This document shows positions 46,252 to 57,404 of a stretch of 64,000 nt of DNA, one piece after another. Made by a program: the position numbers and the translations under genes. Location: assembly GCA_022376925.1 (NCBI GenBank), contig JAIOJX010000028.1, positions 71,327,001 through 71,391,000 of the forward strand, read 5' to 3'. The notes under the pieces are model-generated. The model was not told the DNA's origin. It did no database searches and saw only the letters and a program-made list of their open reading frames with translations. Positions within the stretch are counted from its first letter, which is position 1; every line of letters starts with the position of its first letter. The stretch is from Tragulus kanchil. Taxonomy: Eukaryota; Chordata; Mammalia; Artiodactyla; Tragulidae.

Positions 46252-48575
46252 TTTTCACCTGTAGGCCAGGCCTCCCAGGGTCCCCTACACAGCTGCCTCA
46301 TGACCCAGCCCCACTAATCTCCCAAGACTGAAAGCTTTCCAGAAAATAGATATAGAGGGAACATACCTAAACAGAATAAAGGTATATATAATAAACCCAT
46401 AGCTAACATTGTACTCAAATTTGAAAAGCTGAAAGCATTTCCTGTAAGATCAGGAACAAGATAAAGATGGCCATTCTTGACATTTTACTTAACATAGTAT
46501 TAGAAGTCCTAGCCACAATAATCAGACAAGTAAAAGAAATAAAAGCAAACCGAATTGAAATGAAAGAACTGAAACTGTCACTGTTTGCAGATGATGTGAT
46601 ACCGTATACAGAAAATCCCCAAGAGGCCATGAAAAACCAACTGGAGCACATCAGTGAATTCAATAAAGTTGCAAATACAAAATGTAAAGAAATATATTTC
46701 ACTTTTTAAATATATTGCACTATTTAAACTTAACTATTCTTTACCAATTTATGTCAGAGGATTGGTTCCCTTAGCACAGGTGCAAGATGAGTATTAGTTG
46801 GCTTGGCAACCAGTCAAATATTAATCAGATTTTGTTTTCCCATATAGAACTGATCTACTGAAGCATAACAGGGGATGATGAAGAGAGGTCACCTGTTGCC
46901 CAGGGTTCTGAATCTGGAAAGGAGGTTCTTTCCCAGCTGATGGAAGGCATTTTCCATCTTAAGCAGGAAGGGCAGTTTTTCTCCCATAACCACAGGCAGC
47001 TACTGCAGTAGAACATCCCCTCTTATGATAACATCTGCTTAGCTACTAAGCTCCCAAAAACAGTTTCAGGATTGGCAGACTTCTCCTCAGTTGCTGCAAG
47101 AGAGGTTAGCTTTTACTAGACCACTGGCTGCCTCTGTTCATGAGTAAATCTTAGACTTACTGTTTTCCCCCCACATTTACGTGTTTCCTATTTCTCCCTG
47201 TGCTTTGGTTGTTCTGACTCCTGTGTCCTTTCTCACCTTTCCTGTGCTTTCTAATACACTTCTATCTCCTACATACCTAACTATATATTTGCAAGCATAT
47301 ACATGTGTAAGGCAATGTTAATATATCTTAGAAAAGAAAAGTGGAAGTAAAATACTTTAAAAGACTGATAAAATGTCTAATTTTAATTTCAAATGCTTTC
47401 AGCAGTGTAACTTTTCACCTGTAGGCCAGGCCTCCCAGGGTCCCCTACACAGCTGCCTCATGACCCAGCCCCACTAATCTCCCAAGACTGAAAGCTTTCC
47501 AGAAAATAGATATAGAGGGAACATACCTAAACAGAATAAAGGTATATATAATAAACCCATAGCTAACATTGTACTCAAATTTGAAAAGCTGAAAGCATTT
47601 CCTGTAAGATCAGGAACAAGATAAAGATGGCCATTCTTGACATTTTACTTAACATAGTATTAGAAGTCCTAGCCACAATAATCAGACAAGTAAAAGAAAT
47701 AAAAGCAAACCGAATTGAAATGAAAGAACTGAAACTGTCACTGTTTGCAGATGATGTGATACCGTATACAGAAAATCCCCAAGAGGCCATGAAAAACCAA
47801 CTGGAGCACATCAGTGAATTCAATAAAGTTGCAAATACAAAATGTAAAGAAATATATTTCACTTTTTAAATATATTGCACTATTTAAACTTAACTATTCT
47901 TTACCAATTTATGTCAGAGGATTGGTTCCCTTAGCACAGGTGCAAGATGAGTATTAGTTGGCTTGGCAACCAGTCAAATATTAATCAGATTTTGTTTTCC
48001 CATATAGAGCTGATCTACTGAAGCATAACAGGGGATGATGAAGAGAGGTCACCTGTTGCCCAGGGTTCTGAATCTGGAAAGGAGGTTCTTTCCCAGCTGA
48101 TGGAAGGCATTTTCCATCTTAAGCAGGAAGGGCAGTTTTTCTCCCATAACCACAGGCAGCTACTGCAGTAGAACATCCCCTCTTATGATAACATCTGCTT
48201 AGCTACTAAGCTCCCAAAAACAGTTTCAGGATTGGCAGACTTCTCCTCAGTTGCTGCAAGAGAGGTTAGCTTTTACTAGACCACTGGCTGCCTCTGTTCA
48301 TGAGTAAATCTTAGACTTACTGTTTTCCCCCCACATTTACGTGTTTCCTATTTCTCCCTGTGCTTTGGTTGTTCTGACTCCTGTGTCCTTTCTCACCTTT
48401 CCTGTGCTTTCTAATACACTTCTATCTCCTACATACCTAACTATATATTTGCAAGCATATACATGTGTAAGGCAATGTTAATATATCTTAGAAAAGAAAA
48501 GTGGAAGTAAAATACTTTAAAAGACTGATAAAATGTCTAATTTTAATTTCAAATGCTTTCAGCAGTGTAACTTTT
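46252..48575. repeat. Tandem near-identical duplication 15 (1.16 kb x2)
   Basis: 46252-47415 is repeated at 47412-48575 (offset 1160), abutting with a shared TTTT. One A/G difference lies near 46849 versus 48009. Its first part is already the tail of duplication 14, so that segment occurs three times (about 45147, 46252 and 47412 onward). Confidence 0.95.
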
Positions 48576-48926
48576 TAATATTTCTGGGCAAATATGTAAT
48601 ATTTGGTACATGTTAAATAAAAATAAAGTATCACAGCCAAACTTGTCTCTGGACTTTCAAGGAATATTCAAACTTAGAATATGAATATTTTTGTTAAATT
48701 GAACCTTTCTGCTTATACTAATGAGGAGGTAAGTTATGATAATTTCTACACTAAAATATTTAAGAATTTCTTGCTATAATATTTATTGATAACTTGTGGA
48801 AATTGGTGATAAACTAATATATGCAGGGCATGCATAGATTTAATTTAGGACTAAGGTATATCTGATACTCTTAAAAATTTTGGAAATAATAGGATTTGTC
48901 TTTAATGCATAGCATACATATAAAAA
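46709..48926. other. Unassigned sequence, mostly duplication 15
   Basis: No gene or named repeat recognised. 48576-48926 is single-copy AT-rich DNA. Confidence 0.5.
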
Positions 48927-48939
48927 TACATGCTCTGGG

Positions 48940-49198
48940 GGCTTCCCTGGGGGTCCAGTGGGTAAAGAATTTGCCTTGCAATGCAAGGGGCACCGGTTCG
49001 ATCCCTGGCCCAGGAAGATCCCATGTACTGCAGAGCAGCTAGGCTGGTGTGTCCAATTATGAGCCAGTACTCTGGAGTACATGTGTCCAGAGCCCATGCT
49101 CTACAACAAGGGAAATCACTGCAATGGGAGGCCCACACAGCCCGAAGAATAAAGATGGATGAAAAATAAATAAATCAATCAATAAATCAATAAAAGAC
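48940..49198 (+). mobile_element. tRNA-Glu-derived SINE, older subgroup
   Basis: Head GGCTTCCCTGGGGGTCCAGT; B box GGTTCGATCCC near 48995-49005. CpG-depleted body with an (AAATC)n-like tail. The 13-bp target-site duplication TACATGCTCTGGG lies at 48927-48939 and 49199-49211. Confidence 0.92.
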
Positions 49199-49314
49199 TA
49201 CATGCTCTGGGAGTTTCAAAGCAAACGGTAGAGAAGGTTGGCAAAAGAGATTAATCTAGAGCAGGTAAAATAAAACAAATTATTACCAGTATTTCACAAG
49301 ACATGTAACCAGTC

Positions 49315-49507
49315 ATAAAGAATCCATCTGCCAATGCACAGACACAGAAGACATAGGCTCATTCCCTGAGTCAGGAAAATCCCCTGGAAGAGGAAATGGT
49401 AACCCACTCCAGTATTCTTCCTTGGAAAATCCCATGGACAGAGGAATCTGGTGGGCTACAATCTAAGGAGTTGCAGAGTCAGACGTGACTGAGCAACTAA
49501 ACGCACA
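49315..49507 (+). mobile_element. Bov-tA SINE
   Basis: Diverged tRNA head (AAGAATCCATCTGCCAATGC) and Bov-A body (CACTCCAGTATTCTTCC, CATGGACAGAGGAATCTGG), ending GTGACTGAGCAACTAAAC. Confidence 0.88.
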
Positions 49508-50345
49508 TAACCAGTATCACCAGTGTTACACAGTACACATGGCCATTGATAAGTGCAAGATGAAAACTTGCTTTAACTTTGCCTGTTCCCAAAATTCCCT
49601 GAAATTATGACCCTTCCCCAAAAAGGGAAAAAAAAAAATTCTGAATTAGTCTCAAGAATAAGGTTAGAAATCTCTAGAGATTTTGATGAATCTGCACAAA
49701 CAAAACCATCAAATAGGTGGTTTTTGAAGAGGGAGATTAATCAGAGAGGCAACCCCAGTATCTATAAGTAAAACTGTTGGAGCCATTCTTTGTGGAACAG
49801 TGAAGTTCCAAATCAGCAGAGAAGCTACAGGTGTGGGAAAGCACTCAGAAATCAGAATGACTAATGAAGAAATTTCTATAAAAATGCTATTGCCTCCCTA
49901 CCTCCTCACTTCCTTTCCCCACTTCTGGTATTCAGAGCCATGGGGAATGGTGGCTCACCCTGAGGTTAAGAGAGGAAGCAGGCTTTCTAGAGGAGTAAAG
50001 CAGAACACTTACATGGCAACTAGAGTCAAGTTTTGTGCTTGGAACTTTGAATCAGTAGATTTGCCTACTCATTATCCATTAGTGCATCCTAGAGTTAAAA
50101 CCTGCTGGTCAATAGCAATGAGTCAGCTTCCTTGATTAGGGGAACATTTCTCAAAATGGAGAACAGACAACCAGGCTTACCATATTTTGAGAAAAATCAA
50201 GGGCACAAAAGCAAAGCAACAAGAGAAAAAATTACAAATATTGACCATAAAGAAATCAGGAAACATACAAAAGTATTTTTTAAGTCTATTTGATATTTTT
50301 CAAAGAGAATTGAAAATATATTGTATTCACAAAATACGAATGAGC
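49508..50345. other. Unassigned intron-like sequence
   Basis: The open frame at 49800-50135 (111 aa) shows no domain, no low-complexity bias and no splice signals I trust; not called as a gene. Confidence 0.45.
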
Positions 50346-50347
50346 TG

Positions 50348-50640
50348 AGGCTTCCCTGGTGGTCCAGTGGGTAAAGAGTCAGCCTTGAAGTACAAAGGGC
50401 ACCGGTTCAATCCCTGGCCAGGGAAGATCCCACGTGCGGCAGAGTGGCTGGACCAGTGTGTCCAATTACAAGCCAGTGCTCTGGAGCACATGTGCCCTTA
50501 GCCAGTGCTCTACAATAAGTGAGGCCACTGCAGTGGGAAGCCCACACAGGCCAAAGAATGAAGATGGATGAAAATAAATAAATAAATAACCAATAAAAGA
50601 GGCCAAAATTAAAGAAAAGAAAAAGAAAAAAGAAAAAAAA
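50348..50640 (+). mobile_element. tRNA-Glu-derived SINE, older subgroup
   Basis: GGCTTCCCTGGTGGTCCAGT head, B-box relative GGTTCAATCCC near 50405-50415, body ending ATAAAAGAGGCCAAAATTAA, then an A-rich AAAGAAAAG tail. No C-rich block. Confidence 0.88.
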
Positions 50641-50755
50641 CCCAGAATAGGCTTCCAATGCAAAGGGAGAGAGATGGGTTCAAAAAGAAAGAGCTGTTCA
50701 GACATGCAAAGAATAAGAAACTCTTTTCTGAAATCATTATTGAAATTTGAAATAT

Positions 50756-50792
50756 ATACATATGTATGTATTTGAAATACATACATATGTAT
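50756..50792. repeat. Near-perfect 37-bp palindrome of TATG/CATA units
   Basis: Two 18-bp arms (50756-50773 and 50775-50792) are exact reverse complements around one G. A further half-unit (TACATACATGAAAT) follows to 50814. Confidence 0.9.
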
Positions 50793-50947
50793 GTATTTCA
50801 TACATACATGAAATAGGAAGAATTAGATTCCAGAAAGATGGTATGTGAGCTCAAAGAAAAGAAATCCCATGAGGATAGCTGTGCAAAAAATGCCCTGAGA
50901 ACAATCAGACTAAATTAAAGAGTAGTCCTAAGTCTCTGAAAGAATGT

Positions 50948-51008
50948 GTTGAATTCAAGCATGGCATGGCTGTTGTTGAATTCAAGCATGGCATGGCTGT
51001 TGTTGAAC
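50948..51008. repeat. 27-bp tandem repeat, about 2.2 units
   Basis: The unit starting GTTGAATTCAAGCATGGC begins at 50948 and again at 50975; a third partial start lies at 51002. Confidence 0.85.
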
Positions 51009-51039
51009 AGCGTGATTGTGAAGCTAGAATGTCTAAGCT

Positions 51040-51200
51040 ACTAGTCACACGTGCATGTTTGCATTTGAATTTAAATTTTGTTTCCCTAGCCACACGAGCC
51101 ACATTTCTAGGCCTCAACAGCCATATACAGGTAACGGTTGCTGGACTGCACAGCACATCAAATATTTTCATCATCACTGAGAGCTCTGTTGTAGAACTTT
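51040..51200. mobile_element. MER5A-like (hAT-Charlie) fragment
   Basis: CACACGAGCCACATTTCTAG, CAACAGCCATATACAGG and ATTTTCATCATCACTGAGAG resemble MER5A, a short non-autonomous hAT transposon. Confidence 0.55.
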
Positions 51201-51596
51201 GATCTTAGTGGCATTGTGAGCATAAATTATCCATTTGTTTTCCAGAAAATACCCATTAAGTAGCTTCTTTCTGAAGAATAGATAAGGCTGAGAATATCAC
51301 ACCCACAGTGACACTGGAAAGGCCTTCTCATGGCACCTTAGTGTGTAACAGAAAGATATTAAACCAGAAACGTGTAACATAATGAAAAAGGTTGACAGCT
51401 GCCAAAAGAAAAGTAGAGCGGTGTAAGGAGAGACAGGCGGTTGAGAGTAAGTACTGTTTGAATTTGGGTGTGAGTCGAGGCTTCTCTGAGAATGTGATGT
51501 GTGGGGAACTGAGATTAAAAAAAAGTCACATGAAAACCTGTGGGAAGCAAATTCCAGGTTAAGAGAGAAACAAGTGAAATGACCTGAGGTAAAAAC
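51201..51596. other. Unassigned intron-like sequence
   Basis: No feature recognised. Confidence 0.5.
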
Positions 51597-52027
51597 TTTT
51601 TTGTTGTTGTTGAAGTATAGTTGCTTTACAGTGTTGGTCTCTGCTATACGGCAGAGTCACTCAGTTTTATACATATATATTCTTCTTTAAAAGATACTCT
51701 TTTCTATTTTGATTTATCTGAGGAGATTGGATTTAGTTCCCTGTGCTATACAGTAGGATCTTGTTGTTTACAAATTCAAAATGTAGTAGTTTGCATCTAC
51801 CAATCCCAAATTTCCAGTCTATCCTTCTCCTTCTCCCCTCCTTCTGGGCAACTACAAATCTGATCTCTATGTCTGTGAATCTAGTTCTGTTTTGAAGAAA
51901 GGTTCATTTATATCATATTTTAAATTCCACATATAAGTGATATCATATTGTATTTGTCTTTCTCTTTCTGACTTACTTTACTTAGTATGATAATCTCTAG
52001 TTGTTGGTTTCTTAAAATGGCAGTGTT

Positions 52028-54310
52028 TTGTTCTTTTAAATAATAGAATGGTGTTCTATTGTATATAGGCACCACGTCTTCTTTATTCACTCATCTGTCA
52101 GACATTTAAGTTGTTTTCGTGTTTTGTAATTCTATTTCTAGTTTTCTGAGGAACATCTATACTGTTTTCCATAGAGGCTGTGCCAATTTACTTTCCCACC
52201 AACACTGTGGGAGGGTTCCCTTTTCTCTAATCCTCTCCAGCATTTGTTATTTGTAGACTTTTTAATGGTGGCCATTTTGACTGGTGAGGTAGTACCTCTT
52301 TGTAGTTATGATTTACATTTCTCTAATAATTAGTGATGTTGAGTCTTTTCATGTGCCTACTGGCCATCTGTATGTCTTCTTTGGACAGATGTCAATTAAG
52401 GTCTTCTGTTTCAGTCGAGTTGTATGTTTTTGTTTTGTTGTGTGTGAGCTCTCTGTATATTTTGGCGATTAAGCCGTTGTTGTTCCCATCATTTGCAAAT
52501 ATTTTCTCCCATTCCCTAGGTTGTGTCTATTTTTTTTTTTTTTTTGATGGTTTCCTTTATTGTTGAAAAGTTTGTAAGTTTGATTAGGTTGCACTTGTTT
52601 ACTTTAGTTTCTATTTCTGTTGCCTTGGAAGACTGACCTAAGAAAACACTGGTACAGCTTACGTCAGACAGTGTTTTGCCTATACTGTCTTATAGAAGTT
52701 TTATGGCATCGTATCTTATATTAAGTCTCTAAGCCATTTTGGGCTTATTTGTGTGAATGGTGGGAGAGTATGTTCTAACAACATTTATTCACGTGATGCT
52801 GTCCAACTTTCCCAGGGGCTTCCCAGGTGGTTCGGTAGTAAAAATATTTGCCTGCCAATGCAGGAGCTGCAACGGATGTGGGTTTGATCCCTGGGTTGGG
52901 AAGATACCCAGAGGAAAAAAATGACAATCCACTCCAGTTTCTTGCTGAGATAATACCAAGGAGAGAGGAACCTGGCAGCTATAGTCCCTGGGGTCACAAA
53001 GAGTCAGACATGACCAAGCATGTCCAGCTTTCCTAGAATCATTTGCTGAAGAGACTGTCCTTTTAACCTTTGTCAAATAGCAATTGACGATAGATGTGTG
53101 GATTTGTTTCCAGAATCTCTCTTTGGTTCTATCGATTCATATGTCTGTTTTTGTGCCTATGCCATAATATTCATATTTAGTTCGAAATATTGTTCTTTTA
53201 AATAATAGAATGGTGTTCTATTGATATGGCACCACGCTCTTTTCATTGTGACATTTAAGTTGTTTTCGTGTTTTGTAATTCTATTTCTAGTTTTCTGAGG
53301 AACATCTATACTGTTTTCCATAGAGGCTGTGCCAATTTACTTTCCCACCAACACTGTGGGAGGGTTCCCTTTTCTCTAATCCTCTCCAGCATTTGTTATT
53401 TGTAGACTTTTTAATGGTGGCCATTTTGACTGGTGAGGTAGTACCTCTTTGTAGTTATGATTTACATTTCTCTAATAATTAGTGATGTTGAGTCTTTTCA
53501 TGTGCCTACTGGCCATCTGTATGTCTTCTTTGGACAGATGTCAATTAAGGTCTTCTGTTTCAGTCGAGTTGTATGTTTTTGTTTTGTTGTGTGTGAGCTC
53601 TCTGTATATTTTGGCGATTAAGCCGTTGTTGTTCCCATCATTTGCAAATATTTTCTCCCATTCCCTAGGTTGTGTCTATTTTTTTTTTTTTGATGGTTTC
53701 CTTTATTGTTGAAAAGTTTGTAAGTTTGATTAGGTTGCACTTGTTTACTTTAGTTTCTATTTCTGTTGCCTTGGAAGACTGACCTAAGAAAACACTGGTA
53801 CAGCTTACGTCAGACAGTGTTTTGCCTATACTGTCTTATAGAAGTTTTATGGCATCGTATCTTATATTAAGTCTCTAAGCCATTTTGGGCTTATTTGTGT
53901 GAATGGTGGGAGAGTATGTTCTAACAACATTTATTCACGTGATGCTGTCCAACTTTCCCAGGGGCTTCCCAGGTGGTTCGGTAGTAAAAATATTTGCCTG
54001 CCAATGCAGGAGCTGCAACGGATGTGGGTTTGATCCCTGGGTTGGGAAGATACCCAGAGGAAAAAAATGACAATCCACTCCAGTTTCTTGCTGAGATAAT
54101 ACCAAGGAGAGAGGAACCTGGCAGCTATAGTCCCTGGGGTCACAAAGAGTCAGACATGACCAAGCATGTCCAGCTTTCCTAGAATCATTTGCTGAAGAGA
54201 CTGTCCTTTTAACCTTTGTCAAATAGCAATTGACGATAGATGTGTGGATTTGTTTCCAGAATCTCTCTTTGGTTCTATCGATTCATATGTCTGTTTTTGT
54301 GCCTATGCCA
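52028..54310. repeat. Tandem near-identical duplication 16 (about 1.13 kb x2)
   Basis: 52028-53164 is repeated at 53190-54310. The first 80 bp of copy 2 (53215-53260) are shortened by several small deletions against 52055-52115, so the offset falls from 1162 to 1146. A 25-bp filler separates the copies. Confidence 0.94.
52814..53020 (+). mobile_element. Bov-tA SINE nested in L1 (second copy 53960-54166)
   Basis: GGGGCTTCCCAGGTGGTTCG head, B box GGTTTGATCCC near 52881-52891, Bov-A body, end AGTCAGACATGACC. Flanked by imperfect target-site repeats GTCCAACTTTCCC (52801) and GTCCAGCTTTCCT (53022). Confidence 0.9.
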
Positions 54311-54390
54311 CACTATTATTATTATAGCTTCGTAGTATTGTCTGAAGTCTCGGAGAGACCACTTTGTTTTTGTTACTAAAGATTGATTTG

Positions 54391-54511
54391 CTGTGCGACA
54401 GCCTGGAGGGGTGAGATGTGGGGATATACATATGACTAATCTGGGATCATACATATATGTGAACAACAAAACTTTGTAAAAGTAAAAGTAAAATAAAAAT
54501 TTAAAAAAAAA
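54391..54511 (+). mobile_element. 5'-truncated L1 3' end nested in an older L1
   Basis: CCTGGAGGGGTGAGATGTGG, GTGAACAACAAAACTTTG and an A-rich tail form the last about 120 bp of an L1. The perfect 13-bp target-site duplication AAAGATTGATTTG lies at 54378-54390 and 54512-54524. Confidence 0.92.
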
Positions 54512-54650
54512 AAAGATTGATTTGGCAATTCTGGATCTTTAATGGTTACATATAAATTTTTGGATTATTTGTTCTATTTATGTGGCAAAGGTCATGGGTA
54601 GTTTGATAGGAATCATATTGAATTTGTAGATTGCTTTGGGTAATACTGCC

Positions 54651-54938
54651 ACTTTTTTTTGTTTTTTGTTTTTTTTTTTGGCCACTTCTATTGGTATTTC
54701 ATCTATTCACTTTCATCCATCTTTTGTTCTTTGGCCTGTTTGGGCCTCCGTCGCAGTGGCCTCTCTCACTGCTGAGCACTGGCTCTGGGAGCATGCGCTC
54801 CAGAGCTCTGGCTTGGTAGTTGGACACATCAGTCCAGCCACTCCATGGCATGTGGGATCTTCCCAGGCCAGGGATCGAACTGGTGCCCCTTGCACTGCAA
54901 GACGGTGTCCTTACCCACTGGACCACCAGGGAAGCCCC
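54651..54938 (-). mobile_element. tRNA-Glu-derived SINE, antisense, nested in L1
   Basis: Poly-T, GGCCACTTCTATTGG, antisense body and tRNA head ending CCACCAGGGAAGCCCC. The C-rich block is absent. Flanking TAATACTGCCA/TAATATTGTCA look like diverged target-site repeats. Confidence 0.9.
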
Positions 54939-55063
54939 TAATATTGTCATTTTAACAATGTTAGTTCTTCTAATCCAAGAGCATGGGATATCGTTCCATT
55001 TATTTGAATCCTTTTTAATTTCTTTTATTAATAGAAAACGTTTAAATACTGCAGGACAGTAAG

Positions 55064-57404
55064 AAGGCTGTGAAGCAGCAAACACAGAGGGCAGTAGCAG
55101 TAAAGAAAGTCAGAGAAGTAAACAGGAGGCACATCATGCAGGCAACCCACAGGCAAGAGTCAGGGTGTAGATTTTTGGGCTACCAGTAACAGAAATTTGT
55201 AGATAGGGGAGGGTACATGATCAAATTTGTATTTTAAAACTATCATTTTAGCAGTTTGGGTATTTAATTATAGAAATGCAAGTGTAGAAGCAAAATTCTA
55301 TCTAAAAACTTTAGAGAAAGTAAATATATTCACAGGAGAGTTCCTGATTCAAATAGGAGGCAAATGGAAATGTGAAATACTGTATCCAATGAATGGAGTT
55401 TAAGGAATAAGCTTTCATTTAACCTTGAGGTCTTAAACATTCTCCTTCAAAGGACAGGTTTAGTTGGTTACCATTTAATACCATTTTGAAGCATTTACAT
55501 TTTTAACTATGTACTTGTCATGCTTTATAACAATAATGATAATTCCTCTATGTAAGACATGAAGCATTGTATTACTGACACTGTATTATAAAGTATTACT
55601 CTTAATTTCTTCTACATTTATATGGATTAGAGGAACTACAGATTTAAATATGAGTAAATATTCCACTTTTTTTTATTCTTGATACGTGTTTTATTTACTA
55701 CAACAAACATTTGAAATAACATATTCACATAAATGGGCCACACAGCCAGTTCAGCTACTATAAAATCAAATTTTAAAAATTGTTCCCAACATTTCCAGGC
55801 CTATTGGTGAAAAAATACATGAATGAAATTTAAAAAATAAATGGGTAAAAATTGCAAGTCATATTGAGTTTTAAAAACCATGATACATAGGTCATGATAA
55901 AAATTGCCATCCAATATTTTCTTTTCCCAAAAGGTAAATAATTCATACATAATGAATTATGTACAAGGGAAAAAAAGGAAGAAGAGAATAGTAATGTGTT
56001 TTTGGATGTGATCAATATGGGGATTTAAATGCACAAAGATCTCTTAGGCTAATGTCAAACCTGAAAAAGTTGTTGGCAGCTTTTAAACCCTTTAAGACCA
56101 ATTGCTGCATAATCAGAGGTCATAAGAGATGAAAGCTTACGTGTGTTCCAAGTAAATGTCTGGCACATACAGCACCTCAGAGGCAGGAAAAATGTGAAAA
56201 ATACCATTCCCAATGTCAGAAAAGAGAGGAGAAAGGCTGTGAAGCAGCAAACACAGAGGGCAGTAGCAGTAAAGAAAGTCAGAGAAGTAAACAGGAGGCA
56301 CATCATGCAGGCAACCCACAGGCAAGAGTCAGGGTGTAGATTTTTGGGCTACCAGTAACAGAAATTTGTAGATAGGGGAGGGTACATGATCAAATTTGTA
56401 TTTTAAAACTATCATTTTAGCAGTTTGGGTATTTAATTATAGAAATGCAAGTGTAGAAGCAAAATTCTATCTAAAAACTTTAGAGAAAGTAAATATATTC
56501 ACAGGAGAGTTCCTGATTCAAATAGGAGGCAAATGGAAATGTGAAATACTGTATCCAATGAATGGAGTTTAAGGAATAAGCTTTCATTTAACCTTGAGGT
56601 CTTAAACATTCTCCTTCAAAGGACAGGTTTAGTTGGTTACCATTTAATACCATTTTGAAGCATTTACATTTTTAACTATGTACTTGTCATGCTTTATAAC
56701 AATAATGATAATTCCTCTATGTAAGACATGAAGCATTGTATTACTGACACTGTATTATAAAGTATTACTCTTAATTTCTTCTACATTTATATGGATTAGA
56801 GGAACTACAGATTTAAATATGAGTAAATATTCCACTTTTTTTTATTCTTGATACGTGTTTTATTTACTACAACAAACATTTGAAATAACATATTCACATA
56901 AATGGGCCACACAGCCAGTTCAGCTACTATAAAATCAAATTTTAAAAATTGTTCCCAACATTTCCAGGCCTATTGGTGAAAAAATACATGAATGAAATTT
57001 AAAAAATAAATGGGTAAAAATTGCAAGTCATATTGAGTTTTAAAAACCATGATACATAGGTCATGATAAAAATTGCCATCCAATATTTTCTTTTCCCAAA
57101 AGGTAAATAATTCATACATAATGAATTATGTACAAGGGAAAAAAAGGAAGAAGAGAATAGTAATGTGTTTTTGGATGTGATCAATATGGGGATTTAAATG
57201 CACAAAGATCTCTTAGGCTAATGTCAAACCTGAAAAAGTTGTTGGCAGCTTTTAAACCCTTTAAGACCAATTGCTGCATAATCAGAGGTCATAAGAGATG
57301 AAAGCTTACGTGTGTTCCAAGTAAATGTCTGGCACATACAGCACCTCAGAGGCAGGAAAAATGTGAAAAATACCATTCCCAATGTCAGAAAAGAGAGGAG
57401 AAAG
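55064..57404. repeat. Tandem near-identical duplication 17 (1.17 kb x2)
   Basis: 55064-56235 is repeated at 56233-57404 (offset 1169), abutting with AAG shared. It is the first of three chained duplications. Confidence 0.95.

Larger units (their letters stand above)
44564..46708. repeat. Tandem near-identical duplication 14 (about 1.03 kb x2)
   Basis: 44564-about 45600 is repeated at 45677-about 46708. The offset changes from 1113 to 1106 because the poly-A run (44780-44800 versus 45892-45906) differs in length. The filler of about 76 bp (45601-45676) is the longest of the set. The unit covers an L1 3' end, a Bov-A and an L1 ORF2 piece. Confidence 0.94.
51597..55063 (-). mobile_element. L1 LINE, antisense, with three nested insertions and an internal duplication
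   Basis: Starts with the complement of the 3' UTR (GAAGTATAGTTGCTTTACAG, TTCCCTGTGCTATACAGTAG) and continues through antisense ORF2 sequence (CCCACCAACACTGTGGGAGG, GGATCTTTAATGG, TTGAATTTGTAGATTGCTTT). It is interrupted by a Bov-tA (52814), an L1 3' end (54391) and a T+-related SINE (54651). Duplication 16 lies inside it. Confidence 0.85.
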
